From Tilletia caries (lineage: Eukaryota > Basidiomycota > Exobasidiomycetes > Tilletiales > Tilletiaceae), in contig JALUTQ010000040.1 in the NCBI GenBank assembly GCA_032718865.1, positions 1,116,001-1,180,000 on the forward strand: 64,000 bases of DNA. The letters run 5' to 3'. The notes beneath the pieces were generated by a model. The model was given only the letters and a program-made list of their open reading frames with translations, was not told the DNA's origin and searched no databases. Shown in pieces: positions 52,598 to 63,599 of this stretch (position 1 is the stretch's first letter; each line of letters opens with the position of its first letter). Made by a program: the position numbers and the translations under genes.

Positions 52598-53619
52598 TCA
52601 CCGCTCCTCAGCCCATTCCTGTTTAATAATGAACACATGTAAGACCAGTGGGAATAGAGAGGAAGGGCAGAAGACCAGGCAGGACTCACGTTCTCCTTCC
52701 GGATTTGCTCCTCCTCCTCGGGTGTGAAGTCATTTGTGATGTTGAACTGCTTGCGGATCTCGTCGGCAGACTTGCCCTTGATCATGTTCGCTCTGCAAAT
52801 CGAAGATCAGGTAGGTGAGCAACTGGAATGTGGCAATTGCGCAGGTTTTTGAGACGGCGTCGCAACGTACACATGCTTGCACCCGACATCGAGCAGGGGC
52901 TTGATGTCGAGATAGTTGGAAGCGAGAATAATCTCGAAAAGCATTTCTTGGTCGACTTGGATGAATTTCGAATCCCAGTCGGAAATGTCGGTGGTCCGCT
53001 TCCTTGCCTCCTCAGCGTCCTCTACTGGGGCAGGCGGGTCAGCGCGGTGGTGGGTGCAGTAGTCGACAATCTGTTTGAAGAACAAAGCAACAGAAGATGC
53101 ATGGGAGAACGTCAGTCAAGGGAACTCGACGCGACTTGATCGTCTCATATGCAGCGATCGTACACACCTTCTTGAAGACAGTCCCGCTGACGCTTGCGAG
53201 AGGGATGGGACCAGAGGTCTCTCCAATGTCTTCGAGCATCTGCTTGAGCAGGATAGAGCGCTCCACGATATCGCGGTCGAGGGTGAAGGACTCCTTGTCA
53301 GAGGTGACGAGCTGAACAAGATGGCGGGGGGAGCAAGGGAAGACTGTCAGTGCCTCCAATTTTTGAGCATTGAACAAAGGGTGGGGGCAGTGACATACCG
53401 TAATGGCGGCTGATGAAGGGGGGCGACGTGGTGAGGAAGCGCAGCAAGGAAGATTTAAGAAGCAAGTCAGCAAATCAGATCCCTCCTGGCCAGAAATCCA
53501 GGACTCGCGCGTCGGCGGAGCTGGCCCAGAGCAAGTTTTGAACTTTGGTGTCGTTGCGCAGCGACGCCCCGGGAGCACCACGCGGCGAGCACGGACAGCC
53601 GAGCGGGACACTCACACAT
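52598..53619 (-). CDS. SKP1: SKP1, SCF ubiquitin-ligase adaptor
   Basis: The model has six coding exons: 53619-53616 (ATGT), 53409-53399 (11 bases), 53311-53168, 53070-52871, 52792-52690 and 52618-52598. They join to 160 residues, the family length, beginning [19 protein letters not shown]. The BTB/POZ-like fold ([27 protein letters not shown]) is followed by the F-box-binding end: [52 protein letters not shown] and [19 protein letters not shown]1 links F-box proteins to cullin 1. The 5' end is inferred: the only solution I found giving an ATG in frame uses a 4-base coding exon and an 11-base microexon. Confidence 0.9.
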
Positions 53620-55204
53620 GATGTCGATGAGGTCGAGGGGGTCGTGGTTGATGGTCGTGAGGAAGCAGTCGGTGCGCCGGTAGCCTTTGCTGGGTTGGGC
53701 GGATGGTGCAGGCTCGCTATTCGGACCAAGGAGTCAGTGAGTGAGTGGGAGTGAGGGAGTGATCCATCTGTGAGACTCCGAAACTCCGAGGGCGTCGGAT
53801 GAAACGGCAAGCCAGATGAGGTCAAAGCGTCGGACTTCTCGAGAGGATGTCGTCTGTCGAGCACGCGTTTTACGCCACTTGTTTACAGCCACGACACGTG
53901 CCACGCGACGCGACGCGACAATTTCTCATCTCCAATATCCCATTTCTTCCTCCCTGCCCATGAGAGTGGGGGATAGCCGACAAGCGGCGGGGTTCTGAAC
54001 CTCCAAAGGTCTCAGAAGCATATACACAGGGTAGCATAGTGAAGGTGAGGATAAAAGGAACAGCATCTTCTTCTGTTCCAGCAAAACGTGCGAAGACGGG
54101 AGTGAAAGGGGAAGGAGATGGAAAATGTAATGTATGCCTGATGGCATGAACTATGTATGAACTCCGAAAAGGAATGAACCGAATTTGTTATATGTGTACA
54201 GCTATCGGAGAAGAGGTATATGCAGTCTGTCTGCAGGAGCTCCACCAGGGCTGTGAATCCGGCTGAGAGAGAGGAGAAAGACAGAAGTGTCAAGTGCCAG
54301 TCGATGCACGGTCTTCATCTCCAGCGTCGGATCAAACTCACACTTGTGGAAAAGACAAGAGGCCGCCGGCGAGGTTGAGCAGTTTTCCACAGTCGTAGGA
54401 AGTGGACGATGCGAGGGAGCGGCGGGATCGGCAACATTGAGCGGTTTGCCGAAGTCGGATAAGAATGAGGACACCAGGATCATGTGGCTGTAGAGACGGT
54501 GCTGAAGGAAGGCTAGCGGGAAGAACAGGTCAGCAAACGCAATCGCGATGGGAAAAAAAAGGGAATGGTGGAATGGAACGTACTTGAGGCCATGCGAAAT
54601 GACCGTCCTTGGAGACGCCGGGGCTACGTAGAAGGAGAGATCGTGTTACTATCAGCACTTTGAGCAGGAAGTGTCATGTGAGCCAGCGCTGACAATCACC
54701 TGCATCACTGTGTGATGATGGGAAGGGACGAGAAAAAGTGAGAAGAGGGAAGGCGAGATGGTGTTGGTGATGACGATGCCGTGTTGCGATCTGGCGTGCG
54801 GCGAGCGGCGATGCGGGCTGCAAAAGGATGGGAAAAAGTGAGGAAGAGTAGGGACTGGAGAGATCAGAAAGGAAACGAGGTATATGTAAGTGGACCGGGA
54901 CGCGTGACGAGTGACGGGAGCGCATTTGAGTTGTACTGAGGAAGCAGAAGGATTTTGAATGGATGTGGTTCGGCTGATGTTTTGTGCATCGAGAAGCTGT
55001 CCTTATATGGTGACAAGTTAGAGACGCCTCCGGCGGCGCGCGGTCGGAGACTCGGACAACAGTGAAAAGGTACTGTCATTGCAATAGGGGGAGAATTTTT
55101 GGAGCAAAATTTGATTTTTGTGGATGAGGGTCATTGGGTCAGAGTGGTGAGTGTGTGTGGGACTTTAGTGTTCTAAGGGACTTGTCACTTGGGTCTCGGG
55201 GCTT
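53620..55204. other. Mostly non-coding; a small minus-strand gene is possible
   Basis: On the minus strand, PGVSKDGHFAWPQ (near 54610), AFLQHRLYSHMILVSSFLSDFGKPLNV (about 54510-54430) and GFTALVELLQTDCIYLFSDS (near 54210) could be joined by plausible GT-AG introns. I do not recognise a family, and no clear start or stop fits. The rest shows no gene. Confidence 0.25.
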
Positions 55205-55218
55205 TCAACGCGCCTCAG
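55202..55218 (+). repeat. 17 bp direct repeat, left copy
   Basis: CTTTCAACGCGCCTCAG occurs here, covering the stop codon of the 55205-56124 gene, and again at 61630-61646, just beyond the start of the Helitron helicase gene. Confidence 0.7.
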
Positions 55219-56124
55219 TGGTGCTAGAGCCGCTGGTTGTGGCCTGGTTGGCGGCAATCTCGTTCGTCTTCGTTTGTTTCTTGCCGTTACCGCGACCGAG
55301 ACGGCGGCGTTTGTTGGAGCCGTCGGAGTTGGTTGCGGCTCCGGATCCGGCGGCGGCGCTCCACGTAAAGTCGTCGAGCATTATCGTAAACATGCCGGAG
55401 GAGGCTTGCTGGGAGTACAGCTCGCCGGCGTAGTAGAGGAGCGCTCCGACGGGAGGGTAAGGAGAGTTCTTGTAGCGGATCTCGGGAAGTTTCCATCCGA
55501 TCATCTCCTGCGTTCGCTTTGTTCCGGTCTGGGGACAGGGAGAACGATTAACGTGAGCAGGCCGTGGTGAGCTTGGGATTTGTGTTGCGGAACGCACCTC
55601 CCTGCACCATGCCGCGGTCACAAATTGGATGGCCTTGTTGGCCTCGTCAATATGTGTCACTCGCCCGACGCCGGAGATCTTTGGGCATGGAATGGTGTAA
55701 TCGGGGGGCTCGCTTTCGGCGTCATAAAGGTGGGTGTAGCGCTGAATGGTCAGCTTCGGTGTGGCTCCCGTGGTGAATCCGGCTGGAAGGGAGCGTATCG
55801 TCAGCGAGAAGTTGGTGCAGTATGTCGTGCGGCGCCTCTATGCTTACCTGTGATGTTGGCGACGATAGGCGGCTCGGCGCTCTGCACTCCGAACGCGGTG
55901 GCCTTGGCGTCGATGTCCAAGTCGGGCTCGAGGCCGAGAGGGAACTGGAAACACGGTGGGAGTCAGTGGGAGGGGGCGTGGGGCGGTGAGTATGTAACCT
56001 GATGATGTTGACTCACAGTGACCTTAAGGTTGTTGTATTTGTTCTGTCCTTCTTTCTCGATGCTGTCGACTTGGATCTCGCCGGAGAAAGTACAGTTAAA
56101 GATGGAATCGTTGTTGTTGGCCAT
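55205..56124 (-). CDS. Possible Helitron-associated ssDNA-binding (OB-fold-like) protein
   Basis: Four exons (56124-56017, 55944-55848, 55782-55598, 55528-55205) give 237 residues in frame. The protein begins MANNNDSIFNCTFSGEIQVDSIEKEG and has strand-rich sequence (GVGRVTHIDEANKAIQFVTAAW; GALLYYAGELYSQQASSGMFTIMLDDFTW), then a basic NLS-like NKRRRLGRGNGKKQ and a Ser/Thr tail. Alternating hydrophobic strands with aromatic residues would suit an OB fold, but I do not recognise the family. It lies 325 bases downstream of the Helitron helicase on the same strand, with its own TATA box (56258-56267). A replication-protein-A-like accessory role is inference from position and composition only. Confidence 0.6.
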
Positions 56125-56257
56125 GGTGGGATGATTGGGAGTTGGGGAGATAGAGAGGCTCTGTGGAGTATGGAGTGTGGAGTGAGTTGGTTGAGTGAGA
56201 TACGTCTGTTCGGCTGGGTATGAGGGGGAGAGAAAATAGAAGGATGAGTTCCGGTCT

Positions 56258-56267
56258 CTTTTATATG
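56258..56267 (-). promoter_or_regulatory. TATA box of the 55205-56124 gene
   Basis: CATATAAAAG on the minus strand, about 135 bases before the ATG at 56124. Confidence 0.55.
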
Positions 56268-56446
56268 CTAGATCTGGGAGGGGGAACGGAGCGGGGGAAT
56301 CTGACCTTTCGAGCGTCGTTGTTGTGCGGTGCTGTGTGCTTGTCGCTTGTAGTTGATCATTAACGGGCGTGGTGCGGTGTGGGCTCGGTGGATGCGCTTA
56401 TTTTGCTTGCTGGTGGGGGAGGGGAAAGCAGGAGATAAAGGTTCGA

Positions 56447-59400
56447 TCATGCTGCTGGCATGTCTGTGTCGGCGGGGGGGCCGGAGTCGGAGGCTGGACC
56501 GGAGGAGCTGAAGGTCGTGAGTTCGGGGTAGACGATGTTGTTGACGATCGAAGTTGTCCCGGCAGGTACGTAAATTCGCGTGTCCGTGCGCGCTCTTGTT
56601 CGTGAAATGGCGGCGTAGCGTTGCCCGTGTGCGAAGATGGGTGTACCGCAGTCGATGACGGTCCGAGAGAGCGTGAGGCCCTGACAGCCATGGAACGTGG
56701 TTGCGTAGGCGGCGCGTAAAGGGAACTGACAGCGATGAATGACAAAGGGGGATGATTTTGGCTGGAATGTGAAATTAATTCTGGGAAGGAGGTAAGTCAT
56801 CCCGGAAGATAGCAGCTTCACCTTGATGGAGCGCTGGTAGATGCGCTCGATCGAGACGCGAGCGTGCTTGACCAACCCGCGCTCGACGTTCAAGTTCCGC
56901 ATGATCGAGCACAGCTGTCCGTCTTTCAAGAGCAGAGTTCGGTGAGGCACACCGACGTGAGGGATCAGGGCAAGCGTCTCGAGTGCCGCCTGCACGTCGA
57001 GTTCGTTGGCGTTTTCCCCATCTTTAATTGTATCCCTTGCGTCTTTCGTGTCTGCGAGAAGTGGGAAGAGGATTGTCAGAGTGTGGTTGTATGCGTCGAG
57101 CGGGTGGGGCATGCACGGACGTATTTCGGACGAAAGCCTTTGGAGAATGATGTTGTTGAAGGAATCCACGGTGCTGTTCAGTGGGCTGAGCATGCAGCGC
57201 TCCACCGCTCGTGCGGGCCGGATGAGGACGTCAGGGGGAAAGAGGAAATCCATCGCGTCCTCGGGCATGACCGTGATGTCGAACATCTCGCCGAGATCAA
57301 CCGTCGAAAGCGTGCTGCCGTCGCCGATGAGGTCGATCCAGGCGGAGAAGTCGGGGTCTCTCGATTGGCGTTGCGAGGTTTCGAGCTCGTGGATGGTGAA
57401 GTTGGAGAGCAGCTCGCTGGTAATGAAAGAGTTCTCCAACGTCGCTTGCTTCGTGTTCTCGGTCGTGACGGGGGCGGTTTGGCGGGGATCCCCAACGCCG
57501 ATGAGCGGCTTGCCTCCGAACGGCTTGGAGTCGTCAAGCAGGGAGCGGAGGAGACGGTCCACGGCCTCGATAACGGCACGCGGAAGGCTCCAGAGTTCGT
57601 CGATCACGATCGCGGTTGCGGCTCGGATGAACCTTGCGTTTGGAGAGTTGGCGCGCATGGTCGATTGCAGCACGGCTTCGGTTTCGGTGCCTTGTTCGAT
57701 GACCGGGATGGCAAACCGCTTGTGCACGGTGGTGCCACGGTCGAAGGTGGCAGCAGAAAGTCCCGTGGCGCCGCAGATGATGAGCAGGTGACCGTGCCCT
57801 CGCAGGTTGTTGATGATTGCCTGCAGAAGGAACGTCTTGCCGCGACCGGCTCTCCCTTGAATGAGGTGGAGTGCGTGCGGAGAGGGGGATAGGATGGACT
57901 GCAGCACGTCCGTATAGATTTGCTTTTGTTGATCATTGAACTGCTGGAAGGCAGCCGCTGCTTTGGAACGTAATGCTTGTCGCTGCGGTGCGAAGTGTTC
58001 TTGCTCGCTTTCGTCGGCAGCGGGCCGCTCGTGTGCGGGGGGAAGTCCCACCGCTGTGTTGGAGAGGCCGAAGGACGCGAGGATTTCGTCGATCGTGTTG
58101 AGGCACGATTGGAACGCCTGTTCGATTGCTAGCGTCGGTGCAGAGTCATAGTCGTGGTTGTATGGCAGATAGTCGCGGCTAAAGTTTTGTCGGAACGACT
58201 CCCACAGTTTTGCGGCAGGAGCGCCTTCATGGGTGAGCAGGGCGAATAGAAAGCGCAGGTTGGCTGGTGAATTGTGCATGTCGACCGCCTCTTGGACGAC
58301 GTTGGAGTACTCGTCGTTGCCGTCGATGATACCGTCTGCCTGAGCCGCCTCTCGGAATGTGGAGTGGACTGTGCCGGTGGAGTCGGTCCTCATATCGAGC
58401 CAGCTGCGGACGGGCCGATGGAGCAGGATTTGGCGAATGTAGTAGGCATTTCCGGCAGACGGCCGAATGCTCTTGATCCGACCGACGGTAGGCACCTGCC
58501 GCTCCACGACCACCTTCGGGAGGAAGGTGCTTCCCGGCTCGGTGTGTTCGAGTGCAGCGCCGTCGGGGAGGGAGTCCGGGTCGGCGCGCTCGGCCTCTGT
58601 CGAAGGCCGGAAGACAACTGCCTCTACGTACTTGATGAAGGTGAGGTGGTTGTACGCGTCCGGCCGGAGGAGGTATCTCTTCAGCATGCTGGCGTCTGAT
58701 CGGGCGGCGTCCCCTGCGGTGAACTGCGGTCGGCTGTCTTGGACGTCGTGCACCGCCAGGCGCTGGACGGCGGGCGATTTATGCGTCAGTTCGAACCCGA
58801 AAATGCGCCACGCTGCCTCGGTGGCAGAGAGATATCGTGCACGAATGTAGTCCTCCCCGGCCTTTGCGTATTGGGATTCGGGGTCAGGGTTGTTCTCCGG
58901 ATTTTCTTCCGCTGGACGGATTCGGTATGCGGCGTAGTCGGGCCCCTTTGAGACGTATTTGAACATGTAAACAAACGTATGATGGGAAACGGCGATGTCG
59001 ACATGGCAATGCCCGTTCCACAACAGGAGGAGAATGGGTGAGTATTGCGCTACCATCTGGTCTTCCGGGCGCGTGCGTCGGTAGACGATTCGTTGAGTAG
59101 AGGGGTCGAGGTACGTGGTTTCCGTGAGCGGCTGTGGAAACCCATAGGAGCACTCTCCATTCTTTTGACAACGGGAAGCTTCATTCAGGGATCCGTCTCG
59201 TCTGAAGACGTGATCGTCAGGGCGGATCATGAATTGCTGCACCAACTCCCTCAACCGCGGTTGATCCGTTCCGGGCATCTGCCCCGACACCACATGGTCG
59301 ATGGCGGCAATCGGCAACTCCGAGTCGGTCTGAGGGTAGGAAGCGAACGTGGGTGTCAGTCAAGTCGTTCGCCGTAGTACCACAGTTGGGAGGATGAAGC

Positions 59401-61269
59401 GTACTGAGAACACGATATGGGCATGCGGTAGGCCTCTCTTCTGAAATTCAACAACTTTAATGACGTAGAAGATGCTTCCGAAGTACCTTTTGAAGGCGGC
59501 CATGAAACGCTTCAGCCGGGCGGAGAATATGCGCACCGTGATCTGCGGGACGACTGTGGCGTTCTGTCCGGGACGGAGGACCACCCTGATCTCCGGCCAG
59601 TTGGGATTTGTGGTCACGGTGACCATGCCCTGAGGGCGCTGAAAGCGAGAGGCGAGAGCGAGTGCGTCCGATACCTGCTCTGCCCGGTACGCGCGAGAGC
59701 CGACGAAGGAGCTGGGGAGCGCGGGATGAATCCGCTCGTCGCCGTGGCCTTCTTGTTGCACATCGAGCTCTTCGATTTCGTGAGATGCTGGTTGGACCCG
59801 CGATCCCCTGTGTAGATTGGCAAGGCTCCGGCAGATGAAATCGAGTCGGTTCTCCTCCAGACGGCAGACGATGTCGATCATGTACATGTTGCCGACCTTC
59901 CAGAACGTCTGAAAGCGAGGCTCCATCAGAAGTCGAAGGCGCGCGACGTCCCGCAGGGTAACTTGTCGAGAGTTCGGTGACGCCGTGCCGTGCGGAAAGA
60001 GGAGTGGATAGCACAGCGCATCGTAGAGCGCATGGTCGGTAGAGATCCTCGTTGGCCCTTGGTCGGTGCGTTTGTTCACATAGATTGACCGTCGGTCCTT
60101 CCTGGACGGCGCGCCGTAGTGAAGGATCCCTGCGAGTTCAGCGGCGGGACCTTGCTGCTGGATTTCGAGGGTGGCTGGGGTTACACCGTCCGCCTCCGTC
60201 ATGAGCATGTTAAAGAGGCCAACCAAAGGGTTGAAGAGCTCCAGCTCGTTGCGAAGCGATCGTACCCAGTGGCGCGGCATGTCTGCACCGCCAAGAGTTT
60301 CTTGTGCGCGCCGGTTGTGGAAGAACAGGTTGAGTGGAGACCGATCCTGGTCCGCGGGCAGTAGACGGTGGTAGATCGTCCCCTGAAGTGCGACGGCCGG
60401 GACGCCCTGCCCGAACTGGATTCGATCGCCATGGTAGCCCTGCGCAGCGAAGTGAACGGCATTGTTGAGGCTGAGCGATCGTGACCCTGCGTGGGGGTGG
60501 CCAACGATGCTGTTGAGGAACGGTGGAAGGGCTGGCAGTGGCGGTAAAGCCTTGGTGCCATTCTTGCAGCAGAAAGACAGGGGTTCGGACTGCAACAACA
60601 GAGCACCGCAGTGCTGGCATGGCTCGGAACGCCATGTCTGTTGGAACGGGTCCGGTTGCTTGGCGAGCAGGCGCGTCACAATGCTGGAATGCTGTAGCCA
60701 CCACTCGTTGCCGGCCTGGGAGGTGGGAAGGAGGTATCATTATCATCAGTACGTGGACGATGGAAGAGGGAAAGGAACGGCACTGAACGAAAACCACGTA
60801 CCCTGTCGGATGTTGGCTGTGAATCCTCGCCGGAGTCCGTGGAGCTGTCGTCTGCGGGTTCGGTGACATTCTGCGCGGGCGAGCTGTGTGTCGGCCTGTT
60901 GAGCGTATCGGGTGGTGTTGGTTGCAGCCGTGAGGACGACCCACGGACCTCCCACGCAGGAGAGATGACGGTGGCGGAGGTTAAACCGGACACGGAGGGA
61001 GAACTGGCGGAGGGAGTAGATGACACGTCCGCGATCGTTGAAGTCGGCGCAAAAGGGTTGGAAATAGATGAGCCCGACGGTGTTTGAGAAAGAAGAGTTG
61101 CCGATGAAGACGGCTGGGCGGATTGTAGGCGACGCTGGCGAAGGGCGCGGTCCCTGGCGTTTCGCTGCTCCCGCTGAGCGCGCAGTTCCTCAGTGGTGAG
61201 CTCACGTGCCTTCCCCCGGCGCGCCTCTCGCAGATTGGTGAGGTACTCCTCGTTCGACTTTGGAGGCAT
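56447..61269 (-). CDS. Helitron Rep-helicase (rolling-circle transposase)
   Basis: Three exons (61269-60802, 60715-59405, 59329-56447) give 1553 residues with no frameshift. The N terminus is basic (MPPKSNEEYLTNLREARRGKA), followed by a Cys-rich segment (EPCQHCGALLLQSEPLSFCC). The Helitron-like N-terminal and Rep regions include FYVIKVVEFQKRGLPHAHIV, with the HUH pair in HAH, and YMFKYVSKGPD. The PIF1-type helicase shows Walker A (GRAGRGKTFLL), Walker B (IVIDELWSLP), GDPRQTAPV and the C-terminal ATTFHGCQGLTLSRTVID. Helitrons nick and copy themselves by rolling-circle replication, the Rep domain cutting and the helicase unwinding. The gene looks functional. I could not place the 5' TC and 3' CTRR ends with confidence. 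Confidence 0.92.
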
Positions 61270-61513
61270 GTTGATAGTCGGGAAAGTAGCGTGTGGACGA
61301 CTGGACGTGAAGTAGTGAGAGGGTATTGTTGCAGCCTGTATCTGTAGTTGTTGCTGTGAAGGAGCTCGCAGACGACTGCTTCGGAGCCTTTCAACACTCG
61401 CGCCCGATTACCGTTCGGTGCCGGGCCACCAGCCACATACAGACTCGAGATAACAATAACGTTTGCTCCCCATCGAGTATTGGTTCCAAAAAATGCGCCC
61501 GCGAATTGGAAGT

Positions 61514-61870
61514 GAGCCCTTCGGGCAATAAAAGAAGGACTTTTCTAATGGCCGCCCCGGGGCGGCTCGGAGCCTTTGGCCGCCCCGGGGCGGGTACGTA
61601 TGGAAAATGTTCTTAAGCCCGCCCCCCACCTTTCAACGCGCCTCAGGTTTCCGCTGATCATTACGTAAGTCTCAATTATGTAATCTTATCTCACGGCTCG
61701 CATATCGACACGTTAGGAGTGTAGTTGGTGATCGGTGATCACGCTATGAAGACCGGGGGGGGGGCGGTTTTGTGTCCGGAAAGCAGCGGTGCTAGGGGGG
61801 GCGGGCTCAATTGGAGGGCCGCCCCGGGGCGACCATTAGAAACGCCCATAAAAGAACGCCCAAAGGGCTC
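61514..61870. mobile_element. GC-rich inverted-repeat element (MITE-like)
   Basis: Left arm GAGCCCTTCGGGC...TTCTAATGGCCGCCCCGGGG (61514-61565) and right arm (61816-61870) are inverted copies with several mismatches. GGCCGCCCCGGGGC is a palindromic core, present a third time at 61578-61594. About 250 bases lie between, with no ORF. A copy of the 17 bp direct repeat falls inside, so this element and the Helitron right flank overlap in time or space. Confidence 0.6.
61630..61646 (+). repeat. 17 bp direct repeat, right copy
   Basis: CTTTCAACGCGCCTCAG, identical to 55202-55218; the two copies bracket the Helitron helicase and its small downstream gene. Confidence 0.7.
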
Positions 61871-61961
61871 CCCCAATTCTCCCCAACCCTCATGGTTCAT
61901 GGTGACCACCTATGGTTAAGCCACCAATCCCCATACAATGCCATTTTTTCGCAACCGTTTT

Positions 61962-62047
61962 TGGTCGCACCGGGAATTGAACCCCGGACATTTGTCTCAC
62001 TGCGTCTAGAAAGGAAGCGTCCAACCAACTAAGCCACAGAGTGATTC
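61962..62047 (-). other. tRNA-like Pol III sequence (tRNA pseudogene or SINE head)
   Basis: On the minus strand there are a canonical A box (TGGCTTAGTTGG, 62036-62025) and B box (GGTTCAATTCC, 61983-61973), and an intact T arm CCGGG/CCCGG followed by TGCGACCA. The 5' acceptor strand does not pair with TGCGACC, and the anticodon stem has a mismatch, with a long variable region. It is therefore not a working tRNA as it stands. Confidence 0.45.
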
Positions 62048-62756
62048 TAATGTACAATCGCTTTGTTTTACTGCAACACAAAAGGCACGTCATCACAATC
62101 AAGCAGCAGGCAGGCCGAGAGAGAGCAAGCATTATTTTAGCGGTGGAAAGCATTGTTAGGAAACGCGTATTTTGAAAATACGTCGTCGCCACGTGGCAGC
62201 GGTCGGTCGCCGTGACATCTCCTTTAAATGTATAGGAATTCTCTCGGCCGGGTGATGGCATCCTGTGTACAGAAATTCGGCAGAGGACCACCCCCCCATC
62301 CACCATCAAGATCCGAACCAGAGGTTCAGAAATCATGCGATCAACGCGGCCGGTGTCTGGTGACTGGTCTCTGTGTGATATGACTTGCTCGCTTGCTTGC
62401 TCCTGCTCGGTGTGCTGACTTCTGAACTGCTTCTTGATCCTTCCCCTGCCCTCAACCAGCTCTTGTGCCGACCCCGAAATTGACCCCCTTCTCTCTCTTT
62501 TCCCAAGCCAGAGACGCAGATCGAGCCGATCAAGTATTCGAGTGGCCTCATACGAAGGCCCCGCAAGTCGCAGCCTCGCCATACCCCCAAAAAATGAATC
62601 GGCGACAACTGATCTCAACGTCGGACGACCCGCTTGAATTGATCCATTAAATGAGACCGCTCCCTGCTCCCTTCTCCCTTCTCCCTTCTGACGGACCACC
62701 CTTCTTCCCGGGCTGGTCGATCGCGATCAAGGGAGCAAGGCACCTGTCCAGAAAGG
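62048..62756. other. Upstream region of the second HsbA-like gene
   Basis: No gene is supported; the long minus-strand open frame across this region has no recognisable domain. A CCCTTCTCCCTTCTCCCTTCT tract occurs near 62667. Confidence 0.35.
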
Positions 62757-62764
62757 TATAAGAG
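62757..62764 (+). promoter_or_regulatory. TATA box of the second HsbA-like gene
   Basis: TATAAGAG, 149 bases before the ATG at 62906, followed by a CT-rich leader. Confidence 0.6.
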
Positions 62765-62905
62765 GGACGACATCTCACGGCTGACGACCTTCTTTCTCTC
62801 CTCACCAATCCCTGCTTCCTCCCCATCCAGTCGCGTCTGCCTCTTCTTTCTTCACCACATCTCCAACCTAACCCCCCCTCCCTCATCCCTTTCCGCTCAA
62901 CAAAC

Positions 62906-63599
62906 ATGCGCTTCAACCTCCTCGCCTTCCTTCCCGCCTTTGCCCTCTTTTCCATTGTCTCGGCCGGCGCCGACACCGTGAATGGGCACATCACCGACCT
63001 CGTCACGTCCATCAACGGTCTCAACACTCAGCTTCACCGGCCCAATGCCGGAACCTCGTACGCTGCCGCTCTTGGCGTCAACACTGCTGCCCGGAAGCTT
63101 ATTAGCGACCTTCATAGGTAAGCAACGGTCGTTTCCCTATGCTTCCTTCCTCCAAAGCTGCCATTACTTAAATCTCTGTTCCTGTTACCCTCTCGAAGCG
63201 CGACCGCGTTCGTGCACGACTACGGCCAGCTTTCTGACGATGAGGCATCTGCTGCCCTTGACAACATGGGAGTGGCTCTTCCCATCGTCCAAAACGCGAC
63301 GACAACTGTGGCTGGCCTCAAGCCTCAATTCACGGTACGTGTCCACGTCTCTATCAGCGCACATGTAGCATGAGACTGATACCCCTCGGCCGCATCTTCC
63401 CATCTCACCCCTTCAAAAGAAACTCAACCTCTTCGGCATCGCCCGCGCCGACGTGCTGAAACTCCAGAGTGCTACCAGTGACTTCATGGAGTCCATTGTG
63501 GACGCCGTCCCCAGCGCCGATGTGGCCGACGCCAAGCTCAAGCAGGCCGCCTACAATGCAGCTCTCGCCGACGCTGCTTCTGCCTACTCGACCAACTGA
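62906..63599 (+). CDS. HsbA-like secreted protein, paralogue of 39543-40212
   Basis: Three exons (62906-63117, 63199-63334, 63420-63599) give 175 residues. A signal peptide (MRFNLLAFLPAFALFSIVSAG) precedes the helical HsbA domain: VNGHITDLVTSINGLNTQL, ALGVNTAARKLISDLH, AALDNMGVALPIVQNATTTVAGLKPQF and NLFGIARADVLKLQSATSDFMESIVDAVP. Exon lengths are 212/136/180, against 209/136/180 in the paralogue, with identical intron phases. Sequence identity between the two is low by eye, so the duplication is old. The protein is probably secreted to the cell surface. The exact role is unknown. Confidence 0.85.

Noticed and set aside
53475..53864. Coding exon upstream of SKP1
   Set aside because: A short phrase ([12 protein letters not shown]) looks protein-like but no continuation or family is found; it lies in the likely SKP1 leader.
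61890..62699. 269-codon minus-strand frame
   Set aside because: It crosses the tRNA-like sequence and has no recognisable domain; probably chance.
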